Positions 22,384 to 30,797 of a DNA stretch of 64,000 bases are shown one piece after another. The DNA is from JAAXVQ01 sp964604705 (GTDB lineage: Bacteria > Oederibacteriota > JAAXVQ01), in assembly GCA_964604705.1 (NCBI GenBank), contig CAZSAP010000001.1, positions 1 through 64,000 of the forward strand, read 5' to 3'. A model generated the notes under the pieces. That model saw nothing but the letters and a program-made list of their open reading frames with translations, did no database searches and was not told the origin of the DNA. Every line of letters starts with the position of its first letter. Position 1 is the first letter of the stretch. The position numbers and the translations under genes were made by a program.

Positions 22384-24017
22384 TCTTTGTCCTCCACCCC
22401 ATCCGTAGTTTCTGTGCCGCGTAGTTTTCGGATGTATTGAATTAATTGGGTGCGTTCAGGTGCGTTCGGGTTGAGTTTTAGATAGGCAACGTATTCTTGA
22501 GCCCCTTCTTCCTTGAGTCCCTGGGCAATATATTCTGTACCCAAAATGAAATGGTCTTTTCCGCGTTGGTTGTCTGCGACCGATTTGGCGATTTCCAATT
22601 GTTTTCGCGCCTCATCTAAATAGCCTTTTTTCCGTAGCACCTTGGCCATAAGAAGATTGGTTTCAAAATGCAGGGGTCGGAGTTTTACAGCCATTGACGT
22701 GAAAGTGAACGCCCGGGTTAGATCATTGGTTTTGAAATACTCGTTTCCCAAGGCTAAAGTGGTTTTGGCTTTTAATTGTTTAAGTTCTGAGGTTTTTTTT
22801 AAGTTCTCCATAATTTGTATTTCGTCCATGGTATCCAACCATCGACCAATATTAAACAGTGCTACAGCTCTCCAATAATGTAATTCTGCGTTTTTAGGTT
22901 CGAGCTTAATGACTTCTTGAAGGAAATTTTCGGAAAGCTTATCCTTGTGATTAAGCAAAAGCATTCCGAGTTCGAGATTAAACGGTTTCTTTTGCAAGGC
23001 GGTTCCTTGCTGAGCTAAAGCGGACATTAATATTTTTTCAGCTTCGGACCATTGATCAATAGCCAAAAAGGCGCGACCTAACAGCAGGTAATTACGATAG
23101 TTGGTGCCATGCTGTTGGATGAAGCGTGAGCCTAGTTCGATCGCTTGTTTGTATTGCCTGTTTTGAAGCAAAATGTCTAAACGTGCATTTTCGAGATGGG
23201 GATTTGTTGGTTCGAGCTTAAGTGCATGTTCGATATCTTTTTGGGCATTTATGAGAAATTGCTGATGCGTTTTTATATCAGAGTTAGGTTTAAGTAATTG
23301 AAATGAAATTTTTTGCGCGATGGCAGAGACGAACGTTTTGTCGGCTTGAACAGAACGCTCAAGAGCCAGAATGGCTTTTTGGTGCTTAACGACGGTTTCG
23401 GTAGAACCATAGAAAGCTCGAATAAAATCTTGAGCTTGGCTGTAGGCTTCTAAGGCGGTCCAAGAGTTGGTTCCGGGAATTGAACGCCATTCTTCCCAAA
23501 TGGAGTCAGTTGGTTTTATATCCAAAGCGCTAGCCGATTCTTTAAGCGCTTGCTTAAAAAGAGATTTTAGTTGGTTTTTTTGTCCGGAAACTGTGAAGGT
23601 GTGGCTATCATCACCACGTCCAGGTATGACATGGCAGTTTATTGTAATGGTATCTTTATGGATTGAAAATGAACCGAAAATCAGCGCCAGTTCTTTATCG
23701 TCGGCTATTTTTTCCATGATTCCGGGTTCGGGTTCTTGCGAAAGCTTGAGCGAGTATTCTTTGACGAGCGACGTGAGTTCGTCATCTTTTAAAAATGCTA
23801 TAGAGTTCATCGAGAAAAAGGCTTGGGCATAAGCATCGCGAAAAGCGGTACCAAACCAAACCGCATTACGTGCAGCCTGATCGCTGGCCACGAGAGGTAA
23901 TACGAGCAGATGCTTTTCCCAAGCGCTCGCAGATGAAATATGGGGTGCAATTAACGCCAAAAGGAAGGTGCAAAACGTTGGTATATAAGTCTGTAAGCGT
24001 CGTAACCAAAGCAACAT
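22380..24017 (-). CDS. Exported TPR-repeat protein
   Basis: A protein of about 545 residues with an N-terminal hydrophobic export signal (residues about 10-33). Residues 35-170 form an alpha/beta domain resembling the N-terminal region of TolB-like or FlgO-like proteins (LIFGSF, INCHVIPG). From about residue 185 to the end there are tetratricopeptide-like helical repeats (AIELGSRFIQQHG, LGRAFLAIDQWSEAEKIL, LGNEYFKTNDLTRAF, AKVLRKKGYLDEARKQL). Such proteins usually act as periplasmic or outer-membrane assembly platforms. The ATG at 24017 lies two bases beyond the previous stop, with GGAG upstream. Operon: BamE-like lipoprotein, GH99-like, this gene, unknown. Confidence 0.75.
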   Translation of the reverse strand: MLLWLRRLQTYIPTFCTFLLALIAPHISSASAWEKHLLVLPLVASDQAARNAVWFGTAFRDAYAQAFFSMNSIAFLKDDELTSLVKEYSLKLSQEPEPGIMEKIADDKELALIFGSFSIHKDTITINCHVIPGRGDDSHTFTVSGQKNQLKSLFKQALKESASALDIKPTDSIWEEWRSIPGTNSWTALEAYSQAQDFIRAFYGSTETVVKHQKAILALERSVQADKTFVSAIAQKISFQLLKPNSDIKTHQQFLINAQKDIEHALKLEPTNPHLENARLDILLQNRQYKQAIELGSRFIQQHGTNYRNYLLLGRAFLAIDQWSEAEKILMSALAQQGTALQKKPFNLELGMLLLNHKDKLSENFLQEVIKLEPKNAELHYWRAVALFNIGRWLDTMDEIQIMENLKKTSELKQLKAKTTLALGNEYFKTNDLTRAFTFTSMAVKLRPLHFETNLLMAKVLRKKGYLDEARKQLEIAKSVADNQRGKDHFILGTEYIAQGLKEEGAQEYVAYLKLNPNAPERTQLIQYIRKLRGTETTDGVEDKE

Positions 24018-24021
24018 CAAC

Positions 24022-25257
24022 TCACACTCCCGCTTGTTCCAAGCCTAGGATAGCCCCTTCAATATCCCCTTCTAGCAAATAAAGACGGATTCGGTCGGCC
24101 CGCAATGCAGGGGCACCGCTTTTTCGCAAACGATACAATCTTTCAGGCAGAAAAAGCGTTGGAAGTGGCCAAAGTTTTTTACCGGTAAAACGAGCCGCAT
24201 ATTCGCGAGTCGTAATAAGTTCACGATACCCCCAACCTGGCACAGCTGCGTTTTTGTGGAGGATCATTTCTTTTACGGGTTCTATCCCGGAACCATCGGT
24301 ATGATCGTTCCAGGTTCCAATCTGAATAAAACGCGCTCCTTGCAGCAAATTCATCTCCCATGTGGCAGGATAACGTGCTCCCTGCTGTCTGGAATAGACC
24401 CGAAGCTGTTTTGAACCAATGCCACGATTATCACAGCCGGAGGTTACCAATCCCGAAATAAAGGAATACGGTTTCATTCCGAGCGCTTGTTTGCTACGTG
24501 CCCAAAAATTTTCAATTCCGCCGAGATCATCCAGCAAAACCGTAAGCCAGGGGTAGACACTGTTCCAATTGGCAAAATCCAGCGGAGTAACTCCGGCTTG
24601 GTAATTTTGGATAAGACAGATGGGCTCATTAAGGACGCTTAAAATTTGTTGCCACTCATCAGGGGTGAAGAACGGAGAATCCCATGTAGCCCAGCGGCAT
24701 CCTTGATTTAATGTGGTCATGACCGGGACTCCGGCCCAACGCAGATAGCCATGGGAGGAGAAATAATGCCGTTGAGCATAGATGAGAGCCTGCTGCGCTG
24801 CCTCTACGGCTTGTGCTCGGCTGGTCACTTTTGGACGCATGGGCGGGAAAAATGCCTGGTCTTCAAAACATAAGGAAATCTTAAACTCGAGCTTTTCCGC
24901 CTGCTGCAAAAGCACTCTGGCATTGGCATCTAAAGCAGGATAGTCTTCATTAAGGTGCGGGCCAAACCAATCAACCATGAAGGCTTCAATCCCAGAGGCT
25001 TTGGCTAGAAGGATGTGGTACTCACAAAGATCAGGGTCTCCAGAATCATAAGGCCCAATGACCGGACTGCACACGGAAGCGATGTCGTGTTCCCCATTTG
25101 CGAGCAATTGATCTGGATTGTGCGATAAATCTGCATCAGGGTATTTAAAGTTAGATTTCCAAAATCCCCAACGATCTGAAAATTCTGGAGTGTGGAAACC
25201 AGTGCAATAATGTGCTGCCAGTGTGGCAGGAATGGATTCGGGAATATCAGCGAGCAT
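24022..25257 (-). CDS. GH99/GH71-like glycoside hydrolase domain protein
   Basis: A TIM-barrel-like protein of about 411 residues with no signal peptide. The start AAHYCTGFH, the block GIEAFMVDWFGP and the distal IGTWNDHTDGSGIEP match the layout of GH99-like endo-mannosidase/WbsX-type domains. In active GH99 enzymes the last motif is usually WNEWHEG with two catalytic glutamates; here both positions read Asp (WNDHTDG), so activity may be altered. ATG 25257 is chosen for its AAGGCGG site; an ATG at 25296 lies inside the previous gene without one. It overlaps the BamE-like lipoprotein gene by 11 bases. The substrate is unknown. Confidence 0.65.
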   Translation of the reverse strand: MLADIPESIPATLAAHYCTGFHTPEFSDRWGFWKSNFKYPDADLSHNPDQLLANGEHDIASVCSPVIGPYDSGDPDLCEYHILLAKASGIEAFMVDWFGPHLNEDYPALDANARVLLQQAEKLEFKISLCFEDQAFFPPMRPKVTSRAQAVEAAQQALIYAQRHYFSSHGYLRWAGVPVMTTLNQGCRWATWDSPFFTPDEWQQILSVLNEPICLIQNYQAGVTPLDFANWNSVYPWLTVLLDDLGGIENFWARSKQALGMKPYSFISGLVTSGCDNRGIGSKQLRVYSRQQGARYPATWEMNLLQGARFIQIGTWNDHTDGSGIEPVKEMILHKNAAVPGWGYRELITTREYAARFTGKKLWPLPTLFLPERLYRLRKSGAPALRADRIRLYLLEGDIEGAILGLEQAGV

Positions 25258-25588
25258 TATAATCCGCCTTATTTGATGCAGGAGGAGTGTTGGCATTATA
25301 AGTGTAGGATTTCACAATTCCTTTTTCATTAAAACGAACGGTTAAATCCTTAGTGATGGTATTGGTAAACAAGCCTAAACGATAATACATATACGTGGAT
25401 GTGGGATCGCCCGAATCCAATCCGGTCCGATAAGGTGCGCCCAATTCTTTTTCTACATCCGCACGGGATGTTTTTCCGATGACGATTTTTGATGCGTAAT
25501 CATGCGGGAAATTTCCCCCGATGGTTGCGCAGCCAGTCAATAATCCGAAAATAAGGAGTGCGGTCCATAATAAAATCAGCTTTTTCAT
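25247..25588 (-). CDS. SmpA/OmlA (BamE)-like small lipoprotein
   Basis: A lipoprotein of 113 residues. MKKLILLWTALLIFGLLTGC has a signal with a clear lipobox (LTGC), so Cys20 is lipidated. The following IVIGKTSRADVEKELGAPYRTG is the SmpA/OmlA pattern (IxxGxTxxxVxxxLGxP), and the last third has the beta strands expected (LTVRFNEKGIVKSYTY). BamE belongs to this fold, but many small lipoproteins share it, so a role in barrel assembly is not established. ATG 25588 with AAGGAA upstream is preferred over 25609. It starts the operon with the GH99-like, TPR and unknown genes. Confidence 0.75.
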   Translation of the reverse strand: MKKLILLWTALLIFGLLTGCATIGGNFPHDYASKIVIGKTSRADVEKELGAPYRTGLDSGDPTSTYMYYRLGLFTNTITKDLTVRFNEKGIVKSYTYNANTPPASNKADYNAR

Positions 25589-25611
25589 GTCTTGTTCCTT
25601 TCGATGCATAG

Positions 25612-26058
25612 TTAAAGTGAAGAATAAGGCTCAAACCGATCATGCGTGACCCCGCAAATAGGACATACATCTGGGGCCTCGGGTCGTGCGGTAAGGTATC
25701 CACATACTTGGCAACGCCAGGTTTGAATGGCTGGTTTTTCTGCAAGGCGACGGTCGGGAATGGATTCAATGGTTGCTTTTTTCATATGTACCTCGCGACT
25801 TACATAGAGTCCACAGAAACAAGACCCGAATTCAGTAATATCCCAATCCCGCACATCACAAGGGCAGATGATATCACGATCAAGCGGATAGCTGCCGGTG
25901 GCCAACCGGCAAGGACAAGCCGGGTAACCGTAGCGTTCCTCATTGATTACTAACCCTTCTAGAAGCGCTTGGGTCATTTCATCATCGGGATTAAAATAAT
26001 AGCCGCGCTTTTCAAGAAACGGTTTGCGTTTTTGTACTGCGGCTACAAGATCGCTCAA
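25612..26058 (-). CDS. Ferredoxin:thioredoxin reductase catalytic subunit fused to rubredoxin
   Basis: A 148-residue protein. Residues 1-95 are an FTR-beta domain with CPC, CPC and CFC cysteine pairs (YPACPCRLATG, IICPCDVRDW, GSCFCGLY), which hold a 4Fe-4S cluster and the active disulfide. Residues 110-148 are a rubredoxin-type domain (WRCQVCGY, CPICGVTHDRFEP) with two CxxC knuckles. The fusion suggests electrons pass from or through rubredoxin to the FTR centre instead of only from ferredoxin. It starts at TTG 26058 overlapping the glutaredoxin stop as TTGA. The adjacent glutaredoxin is the likely partner. No FTR alpha subunit is present. Confidence 0.85.
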   Translation of the reverse strand: MSDLVAAVQKRKPFLEKRGYYFNPDDEMTQALLEGLVINEERYGYPACPCRLATGSYPLDRDIICPCDVRDWDITEFGSCFCGLYVSREVHMKKATIESIPDRRLAEKPAIQTWRCQVCGYLTARPEAPDVCPICGVTHDRFEPYSSL

Positions 26059-26306
26059 CGCATTAATGCCCCACGAATTTCTTCAGGTTTAAAACCCACG
26101 ACCACTTTCTGCCCATCGATGACCAAGGTTGGGAAACTGCGATTCGGATTGAATTTTTCAAGCTCGCGCATGGTGTTTTCGCGAGGTTCACCCGAAAGTT
26201 TATCAACATAGATCACGTCGTATTTAAAACCCATTTCGGTTAAATGCTTCTCGGTTTTTCGACACCAAATGCATGTGGATAAGGCGTAGAGCTTAAGCTC
26301 GAACAT
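26055..26306 (-). CDS. Glutaredoxin-like protein
   Basis: An 83-residue glutaredoxin/NrdH-like thiol protein. The redox motif is CIWC (residues 12-15), with the cis-proline later in SFPTLVIDG and a C-terminal helix. CIWC differs from the usual CPYC. The ATG has GGAGGGG upstream. Because it is co-translated with the FTR-rubredoxin gene, it is probably reduced by that protein, as an alternative to glutathione or thioredoxin reductase systems. This pairing is inferred from gene context. Targets are unknown. Confidence 0.85.
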   Translation of the reverse strand: MFELKLYALSTCIWCRKTEKHLTEMGFKYDVIYVDKLSGEPRENTMRELEKFNPNRSFPTLVIDGQKVVVGFKPEEIRGALMR

Positions 26307-26386
26307 GGGTTCCCCTCCTGGCGGGTGTTTGTAAAAAATCTAGCATTCACAGGCGGGAAAGTCAACGGGATTCGGTTGTGCCCCGA

Positions 26387-27316
26387 TTAGGGCAATGTGG
26401 TTGTTGGGGCTTTATCTCCCAGACGTTTGAACGGTAGATTGGATTCTGGAAAAATAACCGTTGTATGAGGAAACGGCATTTCAACTGCAGCTTGTTCAAA
26501 GGCTTTTTTAATACGCCGACGATATTCACGGGCAACATCCCATTGTTTCATGGGTTTGGTTTTAACCCGGGCTTTGATTACAACCGAAGAAGCGGCAAAT
26601 TCGTCTATCCCGAAAATTTCGAGAGAATTTAAAATATGTATTCCCCAGGCTGCCTCTGAACGCATTTCTTCCAATACGCTTTGCATGATTTCCGATACCC
26701 GATCCGTATCTTCCTTGTAGGCTATATTTATATCAAAAACCGCGGCTGACCATCCCAAAGTCATATTCGAGATGGTATTTATAGATCCGTTTGGAAAAAT
26801 GTGCACAACGCCAGCAGTATCACGGATAATCGTGGTACGCAAGTTAACGGCTTCGACCAATCCGGTCGTGCCATTGATAATGGCCACATCCCCAAGCCGG
26901 ATTTGATTTTCAAGAATAATAAATAATCCGCTTATGAAATCCTTGATTAGATTTTGGGCACCAAAGCTGACGGCCAGTCCTAATACTCCGGCTGTAGCCA
27001 AAATAGGACCGATATTTATCCCTACTTGTGAAAGTATTGTTATACAGCCTAATGCCCACAGAAAGGTATAAGTGGTTTTACTAAGTAATGAAACCAGTGT
27101 TGTAGCACGTTTGTGAAGTTCTTCTTCTTGTTCTTGGGTATCAAACGTTAACCGTTTAATTATTAGTTTTTCGAAAATTTTGAATAAATATTTTAAAATT
27201 AGATTTAAAACAGTGAAAATTAGAAGCGTAACTAATATTTTTGGCCCGGTTCGGATTGCGAAATCAATAAATTCTTTTATGTATTTTTGTAAATCAAACA
27301 TAGAATAAAAATGCAT
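26387..27316 (-). CDS. MscS-family mechanosensitive ion channel
   Basis: A protein of about 309 residues. Transmembrane segments lie near residues 20-45, 75-95 and 100-125. The pore helix block GLAVSFGAQNLIKDFISGLFIILENQ and the MscS beta domain (VGDVAIINGTTGLVEAVNLRTT-like, with VHIFPNGSI) follow, and the C-terminal alpha/beta part ends near MPFPHTTV. It opens under membrane tension to release solutes in osmotic downshock. ATG 27316 is chosen for AAGGAG; a TTG 36 bases earlier lacks a site. The length is close to small MscS proteins. It is probably co-directional with, but not clearly part of, the flanking operons. Confidence 0.9.
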   Translation of the reverse strand: MHFYSMFDLQKYIKEFIDFAIRTGPKILVTLLIFTVLNLILKYLFKIFEKLIIKRLTFDTQEQEEELHKRATTLVSLLSKTTYTFLWALGCITILSQVGINIGPILATAGVLGLAVSFGAQNLIKDFISGLFIILENQIRLGDVAIINGTTGLVEAVNLRTTIIRDTAGVVHIFPNGSINTISNMTLGWSAAVFDINIAYKEDTDRVSEIMQSVLEEMRSEAAWGIHILNSLEIFGIDEFAASSVVIKARVKTKPMKQWDVAREYRRRIKKAFEQAAVEMPFPHTTVIFPESNLPFKRLGDKAPTTTLP

Positions 27317-27381
27317 TTGATACTCCTTAGACAAATTAATGTATGTTTTCAAAAAGCGTTTGAAGCTTGTTTAAGACTCCA

Positions 27382-27975
27382 TCAATGGTTTTTATCTTCC
27401 TTGGGTACTAGTGTAATGGGTTTGGAAAATGGAATGAATTTTAGCGTAACACTGTGGCCCCCTTCGGGGTTGGGATGATTCAATACAACTTTAGATGCAT
27501 GGAGAGTGGATGGAATTACCGCAATTTTCGAAGTTGACACATGTTTGAACTGTTCGTCACCCGGGTAAATACGAATAAACCAGTCTTTTATTGGGGTGGT
27601 TCGCAATTGTTTTTGGTCATCGAGTTGCAGATGATCGCATTGTAAATAAAGGGTAATATCCAAATGAGTCTGGATGCGAACCACAAATTCTGTTCCACGT
27701 ACAAATATTTCCGGTAGTTCTGCGGGAGTTAAAATGGGTTGTTCAGGTGCGAAGTCGTGTTTTTCTTCCCTGCCGATGGGATTGTAGAGGGGCAAAACAG
27801 TGCCAGCTTGTTCGATGCGAAATGAATGGATTTTAATTGCCGAAGTAAGTCGATTTTGCTCCAAATATTTTTTTTCTACATTGGAAGCTTGAGCTAAGCA
27901 CAGGGAGATGCTTAGTGAATATAGGCCAATGAAAAGTATCTGAGCAATTTGAACGGGTTTCCAGTTAGGATTCAT
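27382..27975 (-). CDS. Exported protein of unknown function
   Basis: A 197-residue protein with a signal peptide (residues about 8-28, ending near CLAQASN). The mature part looks beta-rich (IFVRGTEFVVRIQTHLDITLYLQCDHL), like an immunoglobulin-type fold, but I do not recognise a family. The start overlaps the stop of the EF-Tu-like gene as ATGA, so the two are translated together although their products seem destined for different compartments. Function unknown. Confidence 0.65.
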   Translation of the reverse strand: MNPNWKPVQIAQILFIGLYSLSISLCLAQASNVEKKYLEQNRLTSAIKIHSFRIEQAGTVLPLYNPIGREEKHDFAPEQPILTPAELPEIFVRGTEFVVRIQTHLDITLYLQCDHLQLDDQKQLRTTPIKDWFIRIYPGDEQFKHVSTSKIAVIPSTLHASKVVLNHPNPEGGHSVTLKFIPFSKPITLVPKEDKNH

Positions 27976-28454
27976 TTGGGAGTGGCGATGAGATAGATGT
28001 AATCGTGTTTACGTACTTTATGTGAGGCTTTAATTCCCACGGTTTGTCCACCCTCAGCATGTGAAATCGCCTGATGATTCCATTCAATCGAATCGATCGT
28101 TTGCTGAATATCGGTTGTGCAACCGCGAATATGAATATGTTCACCGAGCGTAAGCGATGTTTGCAGCGTGGTGATGAATACTTGTTTATGCGCCAAATAA
28201 TCTTCCACAATTCCAATCCATTTTTCATTTGGCAGGGTTTCTCGCCAAGGGAGTGTTTGGGGTTTGGGGAGTTTAAGTTTGATTCGGATGGTTGTTGGAA
28301 AAGTCCGGGTTGTTTTATTAGGCGTTTTGGTTTTCTTTTTCAAGGGTGGTACCGAGCGGGACATAGCGCTGGCTTTTGTTTTTTGAAGGCTTGTTTTTTT
28401 GGTTATGGATTTTTTCTTGGGGATTTTTTTTACTGTTTTTTTAGCTGGTGTCAT
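27972..28454 (-). CDS. EF-Tu domain 2-like small protein with basic tail
   Basis: A protein of about 160 residues. Residues 1-70 are low complexity and highly basic (Lys, Thr, Pro, Ser). Residues 75-160 form a beta-barrel like domain 2 of translation factors: IGIVEDYLAHKQVF, LTLGEHIHIRGCTTD and GGQTVGIKASHKVRKHDYIYLI. The same domain is known as a stand-alone translation elongation factor-like protein and in U32 peptidase partners. There is no GTPase domain. ATG 28454 is preferred over GTG 28463, where the Shine-Dalgarno GGGGGAG would be too close. The role is unknown; RNA or ribosome binding is a guess from the basic tail. Confidence 0.65.
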   Translation of the reverse strand: MTPAKKTVKKIPKKKSITKKTSLQKTKASAMSRSVPPLKKKTKTPNKTTRTFPTTIRIKLKLPKPQTLPWRETLPNEKWIGIVEDYLAHKQVFITTLQTSLTLGEHIHIRGCTTDIQQTIDSIEWNHQAISHAEGGQTVGIKASHKVRKHDYIYLIATPK

Positions 28455-28553
28455 GGGTTTCACACTCCCCCAGGTAGACGTAAAGTAAATTAATTATACT
28501 TACTGTCGAGGATGGGTACAAGCAAAACCTAAAGGTTTGTAGAACTTACGGAA

Positions 28554-29705
28554 TTAGGTGGTGACCGGTGGCGTGGCAACAATGGGTGCAAGTTCCGAGG
28601 CGAAGACATGAACTTGCCAGGTGCGCACTTCAGAACCATCGCGGTGTTCACATTCAGCTTGAAATTTTTCGGGTGCTTGAGCCAATGCCTCCAAACTTCG
28701 CATTGGCCAAAGCAATGAAGGATCTAGGTTTAGGCTATCACCCCGTTGTTGCCGCCATTGTTTTAAAGCCGTTAAGCGTTTTTTGGCTTCGGTGGATAGT
28801 CTAAACGGCAAGGGACTCTTGGCCTTGGGAAAAGAAACGGGATCTTTGGTCGGCTTTAATGCTTCACGTAATTGAAGCAAACGTTGCGACGATTCCACGG
28901 CCCCCAGCCCCTTCATAGAGGCAAGATCCGCTTGAGGATTTTGCGCCAACGCCAATAAGGTTGTATCGGACATAACCTTAAAGGGGGGGCGGTTGACATG
29001 TCGAGCCAATTGATCGCGAAAGACATATAATTGCCTTAGAATGCCAAGTTGCGCTGTAGGCAGATCACGACTCCCCTTAATGTTCCAAAACGCTTCACGC
29101 GGAGGGGTGGGTGGTGAAAACCGTAGCTGTTCCATCCGCTGACATTCCTCCAATACCCAGTCTAAACGTTTGTGTTCGTTCAATGCTTCCAACATACGGA
29201 TACGCAGCTCTTCCAAATAAAAAACATCCAAAGCCGCATATTGGATCGATTCAGGATTCAAAGGGCGTAGCGTCCAGTCTTGTCGCTGAAGCGATTTGCT
29301 TTTATCCAGTTCGACACTAAGGAAGTGTTTCAATACTTTGCCTAATCCAACCTCATTGATGCCTAAGAAACGGGCGGCGATTGACGTATCGAAAAGGCCT
29401 TGGACATGAAAGCCATAGTCTCGGTCCAAGGAACGCAAATCCCAGTCGCATGAATGGAAAATCTTTATAATATTTGGGTTTTCTAGTAATTTACCCAATG
29501 CGGTTAGGTCTTTAATGGCCAAGGGGTCGATTAAATAGACTTGTCCAAGTGCAGCCAATTGGATAAGGCAAATATGCTCGGGATAGCGGAAATAGCCATT
29601 TCCTTCCAGATCAATGGAAAGGGTTTTGGCTTTTTGCAAAGTTGCGGCTATTTTTTCCCATTGCTGAGAATCGGTAACGACCAAAGGGGCCACAGGAATA
29701 ATCAT
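28554..29705 (-). CDS. rnd: Ribonuclease D
   Basis: A 383-residue 3'-5' exoribonuclease of the DEDDy group, acting on tRNA and other RNA 3' ends. The exonuclease motifs are visible: LSIDLEGNGYF (D and E), IFHSCDWDLRSL, and IQYAALDVFYLEEL with the DEDDy tyrosine and aspartate. An HRDC domain follows at about residues 215-285 (LYVFRDQLARHVNRPPFKVM), as in E. coli Rnd. Its ATG overlaps the tag stop as ATGA, so it is translated after tag and YkgJ in one operon. The length matches the family. Confidence 0.92.
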   Translation of the reverse strand: MIIPVAPLVVTDSQQWEKIAATLQKAKTLSIDLEGNGYFRYPEHICLIQLAALGQVYLIDPLAIKDLTALGKLLENPNIIKIFHSCDWDLRSLDRDYGFHVQGLFDTSIAARFLGINEVGLGKVLKHFLSVELDKSKSLQRQDWTLRPLNPESIQYAALDVFYLEELRIRMLEALNEHKRLDWVLEECQRMEQLRFSPPTPPREAFWNIKGSRDLPTAQLGILRQLYVFRDQLARHVNRPPFKVMSDTTLLALAQNPQADLASMKGLGAVESSQRLLQLREALKPTKDPVSFPKAKSPLPFRLSTEAKKRLTALKQWRQQRGDSLNLDPSLLWPMRSLEALAQAPEKFQAECEHRDGSEVRTWQVHVFASELAPIVATPPVTT

Positions 29706-30253
29706 GATACGGCTCGTTCAGAAATCCGAGGTGTGGCTAAAAAGCAGCCGGCTTCATGCCGCACAGGCCAATGCCCGGTGCTCATCAGGAATTCTTCGAC
29801 AATTTTTGGTCCCATGAATTTAAAGGTCTGCTTAAAAACAGAAATGGTGGCAGAGCGATTGTCCAATGGGAGTGTTTCGATGAAAGACTTAAATCCGCCT
29901 TTACGTCGTGCTAGACGATCAAAGACTCGAGCGTTGTAAATGGCTGCTTCAATCTTAAGTGTATTGCGTACAATGTTTTTGTCGTCTTTTAGACGTTGAA
30001 TATCTTTGTAGGTGAACGCGCCTACCTTTTGGGGAGAAAAAGCCGCAAACGCGTGGCGGAAGGCTGAGCGCTTGGCCAAAATGGTACGCCAGGAAAGCCC
30101 GGCCTGAAACAATTCCAAGATCAAACGTTCAAAATAGGCACGGTTGTCAGTTACCGGAAAGCCATATTCCGTATCGTGGTATTTTTGCAGTTCGGGCGAC
30201 GCTTGAGCCCAGGCACAACGTGTTTGGGCTTGGTTGAAGACGGAGGGGGGCAT
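29702..30253 (-). CDS. tag: DNA-3-methyladenine glycosylase I
   Basis: A 183-residue base-excision enzyme that removes 3-methyladenine from alkylated DNA. The N-terminal RCAWAQ and YHDTEYGFP, the block LILELFQAGLSW and the C-terminal FMGPKIVEEFLMSTGHWPVRHEAGC match Tag, including Cys and His zinc ligands at both ends. The length is typical. The gene is tightly linked to YkgJ upstream and RNase D downstream. The gene group has no obvious common function. Confidence 0.92.
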   Translation of the reverse strand: MPPSVFNQAQTRCAWAQASPELQKYHDTEYGFPVTDNRAYFERLILELFQAGLSWRTILAKRSAFRHAFAAFSPQKVGAFTYKDIQRLKDDKNIVRNTLKIEAAIYNARVFDRLARRKGGFKSFIETLPLDNRSATISVFKQTFKFMGPKIVEEFLMSTGHWPVRHEAGCFLATPRISERAVS

Positions 30254-30682
30254 TTATTCGTGTGCGTAATGCTTCAGGCTTGCCCACACATGTCCCTTGC
30301 GCAACAAATAGGCCTCAAGTTCTTCTAGGGTTGTGAAATATTCGTCATGATCGCATGGCCGGTCCATGCCATGGCACTCAGTCTCCCCTTCGGAGTCCAT
30401 GCCGTAATCTCGACAGATCTGGGGCCGTTTTTCATAATAGCCGCACTTATTGTCCGCCAATAAATAGCGGCAAGGGGTATTGACTTGAAGGTACCAATCC
30501 TTTTTTTCAATAAAGATAACGACTTTTTCGTGAGCCATATACCAGCGCAAATGATCAAAGTCTTCAGGTGTTTCCGGCGTGTCGATTTGCAAGGCAATGT
30601 AGCGGCAACAATTGCCGTCACATTCCCGACAATCGACGGTGGCGCGTTCGTGTTCTTTTACTTCTACTTCGAGCTCGGACAT
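30254..30682 (-). CDS. YkgJ-family cysteine cluster protein
   Basis: A protein of about 142 residues with the YkgJ/Fe-S-oxidoreductase cysteine pattern: CRECDGNCCR near residues 18-27, then CRYLL, CGYYEKRPQICRDYGM and CHGMDRPC. These clusters probably bind zinc or an iron-sulfur centre. ATG 30682 fits the conserved start better than an upstream TTG at 30706, where no site is seen. It precedes tag and rnd. The family has no agreed biochemical function. Confidence 0.8.
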   Translation of the reverse strand: MSELEVEVKEHERATVDCRECDGNCCRYIALQIDTPETPEDFDHLRWYMAHEKVVIFIEKKDWYLQVNTPCRYLLADNKCGYYEKRPQICRDYGMDSEGETECHGMDRPCDHDEYFTTLEELEAYLLRKGHVWASLKHYAHE

Positions 30683-30797
30683 GTGCAAGTACCTAACCTT
30701 TGCCAAGATGATTTAAAATGCCGGCTATCCTATCGCTTGAGATCAAGGATTTCAAGGCATTTTTATTAAAGTGCATGTGTTTAAAGGGGCAAGCCTA

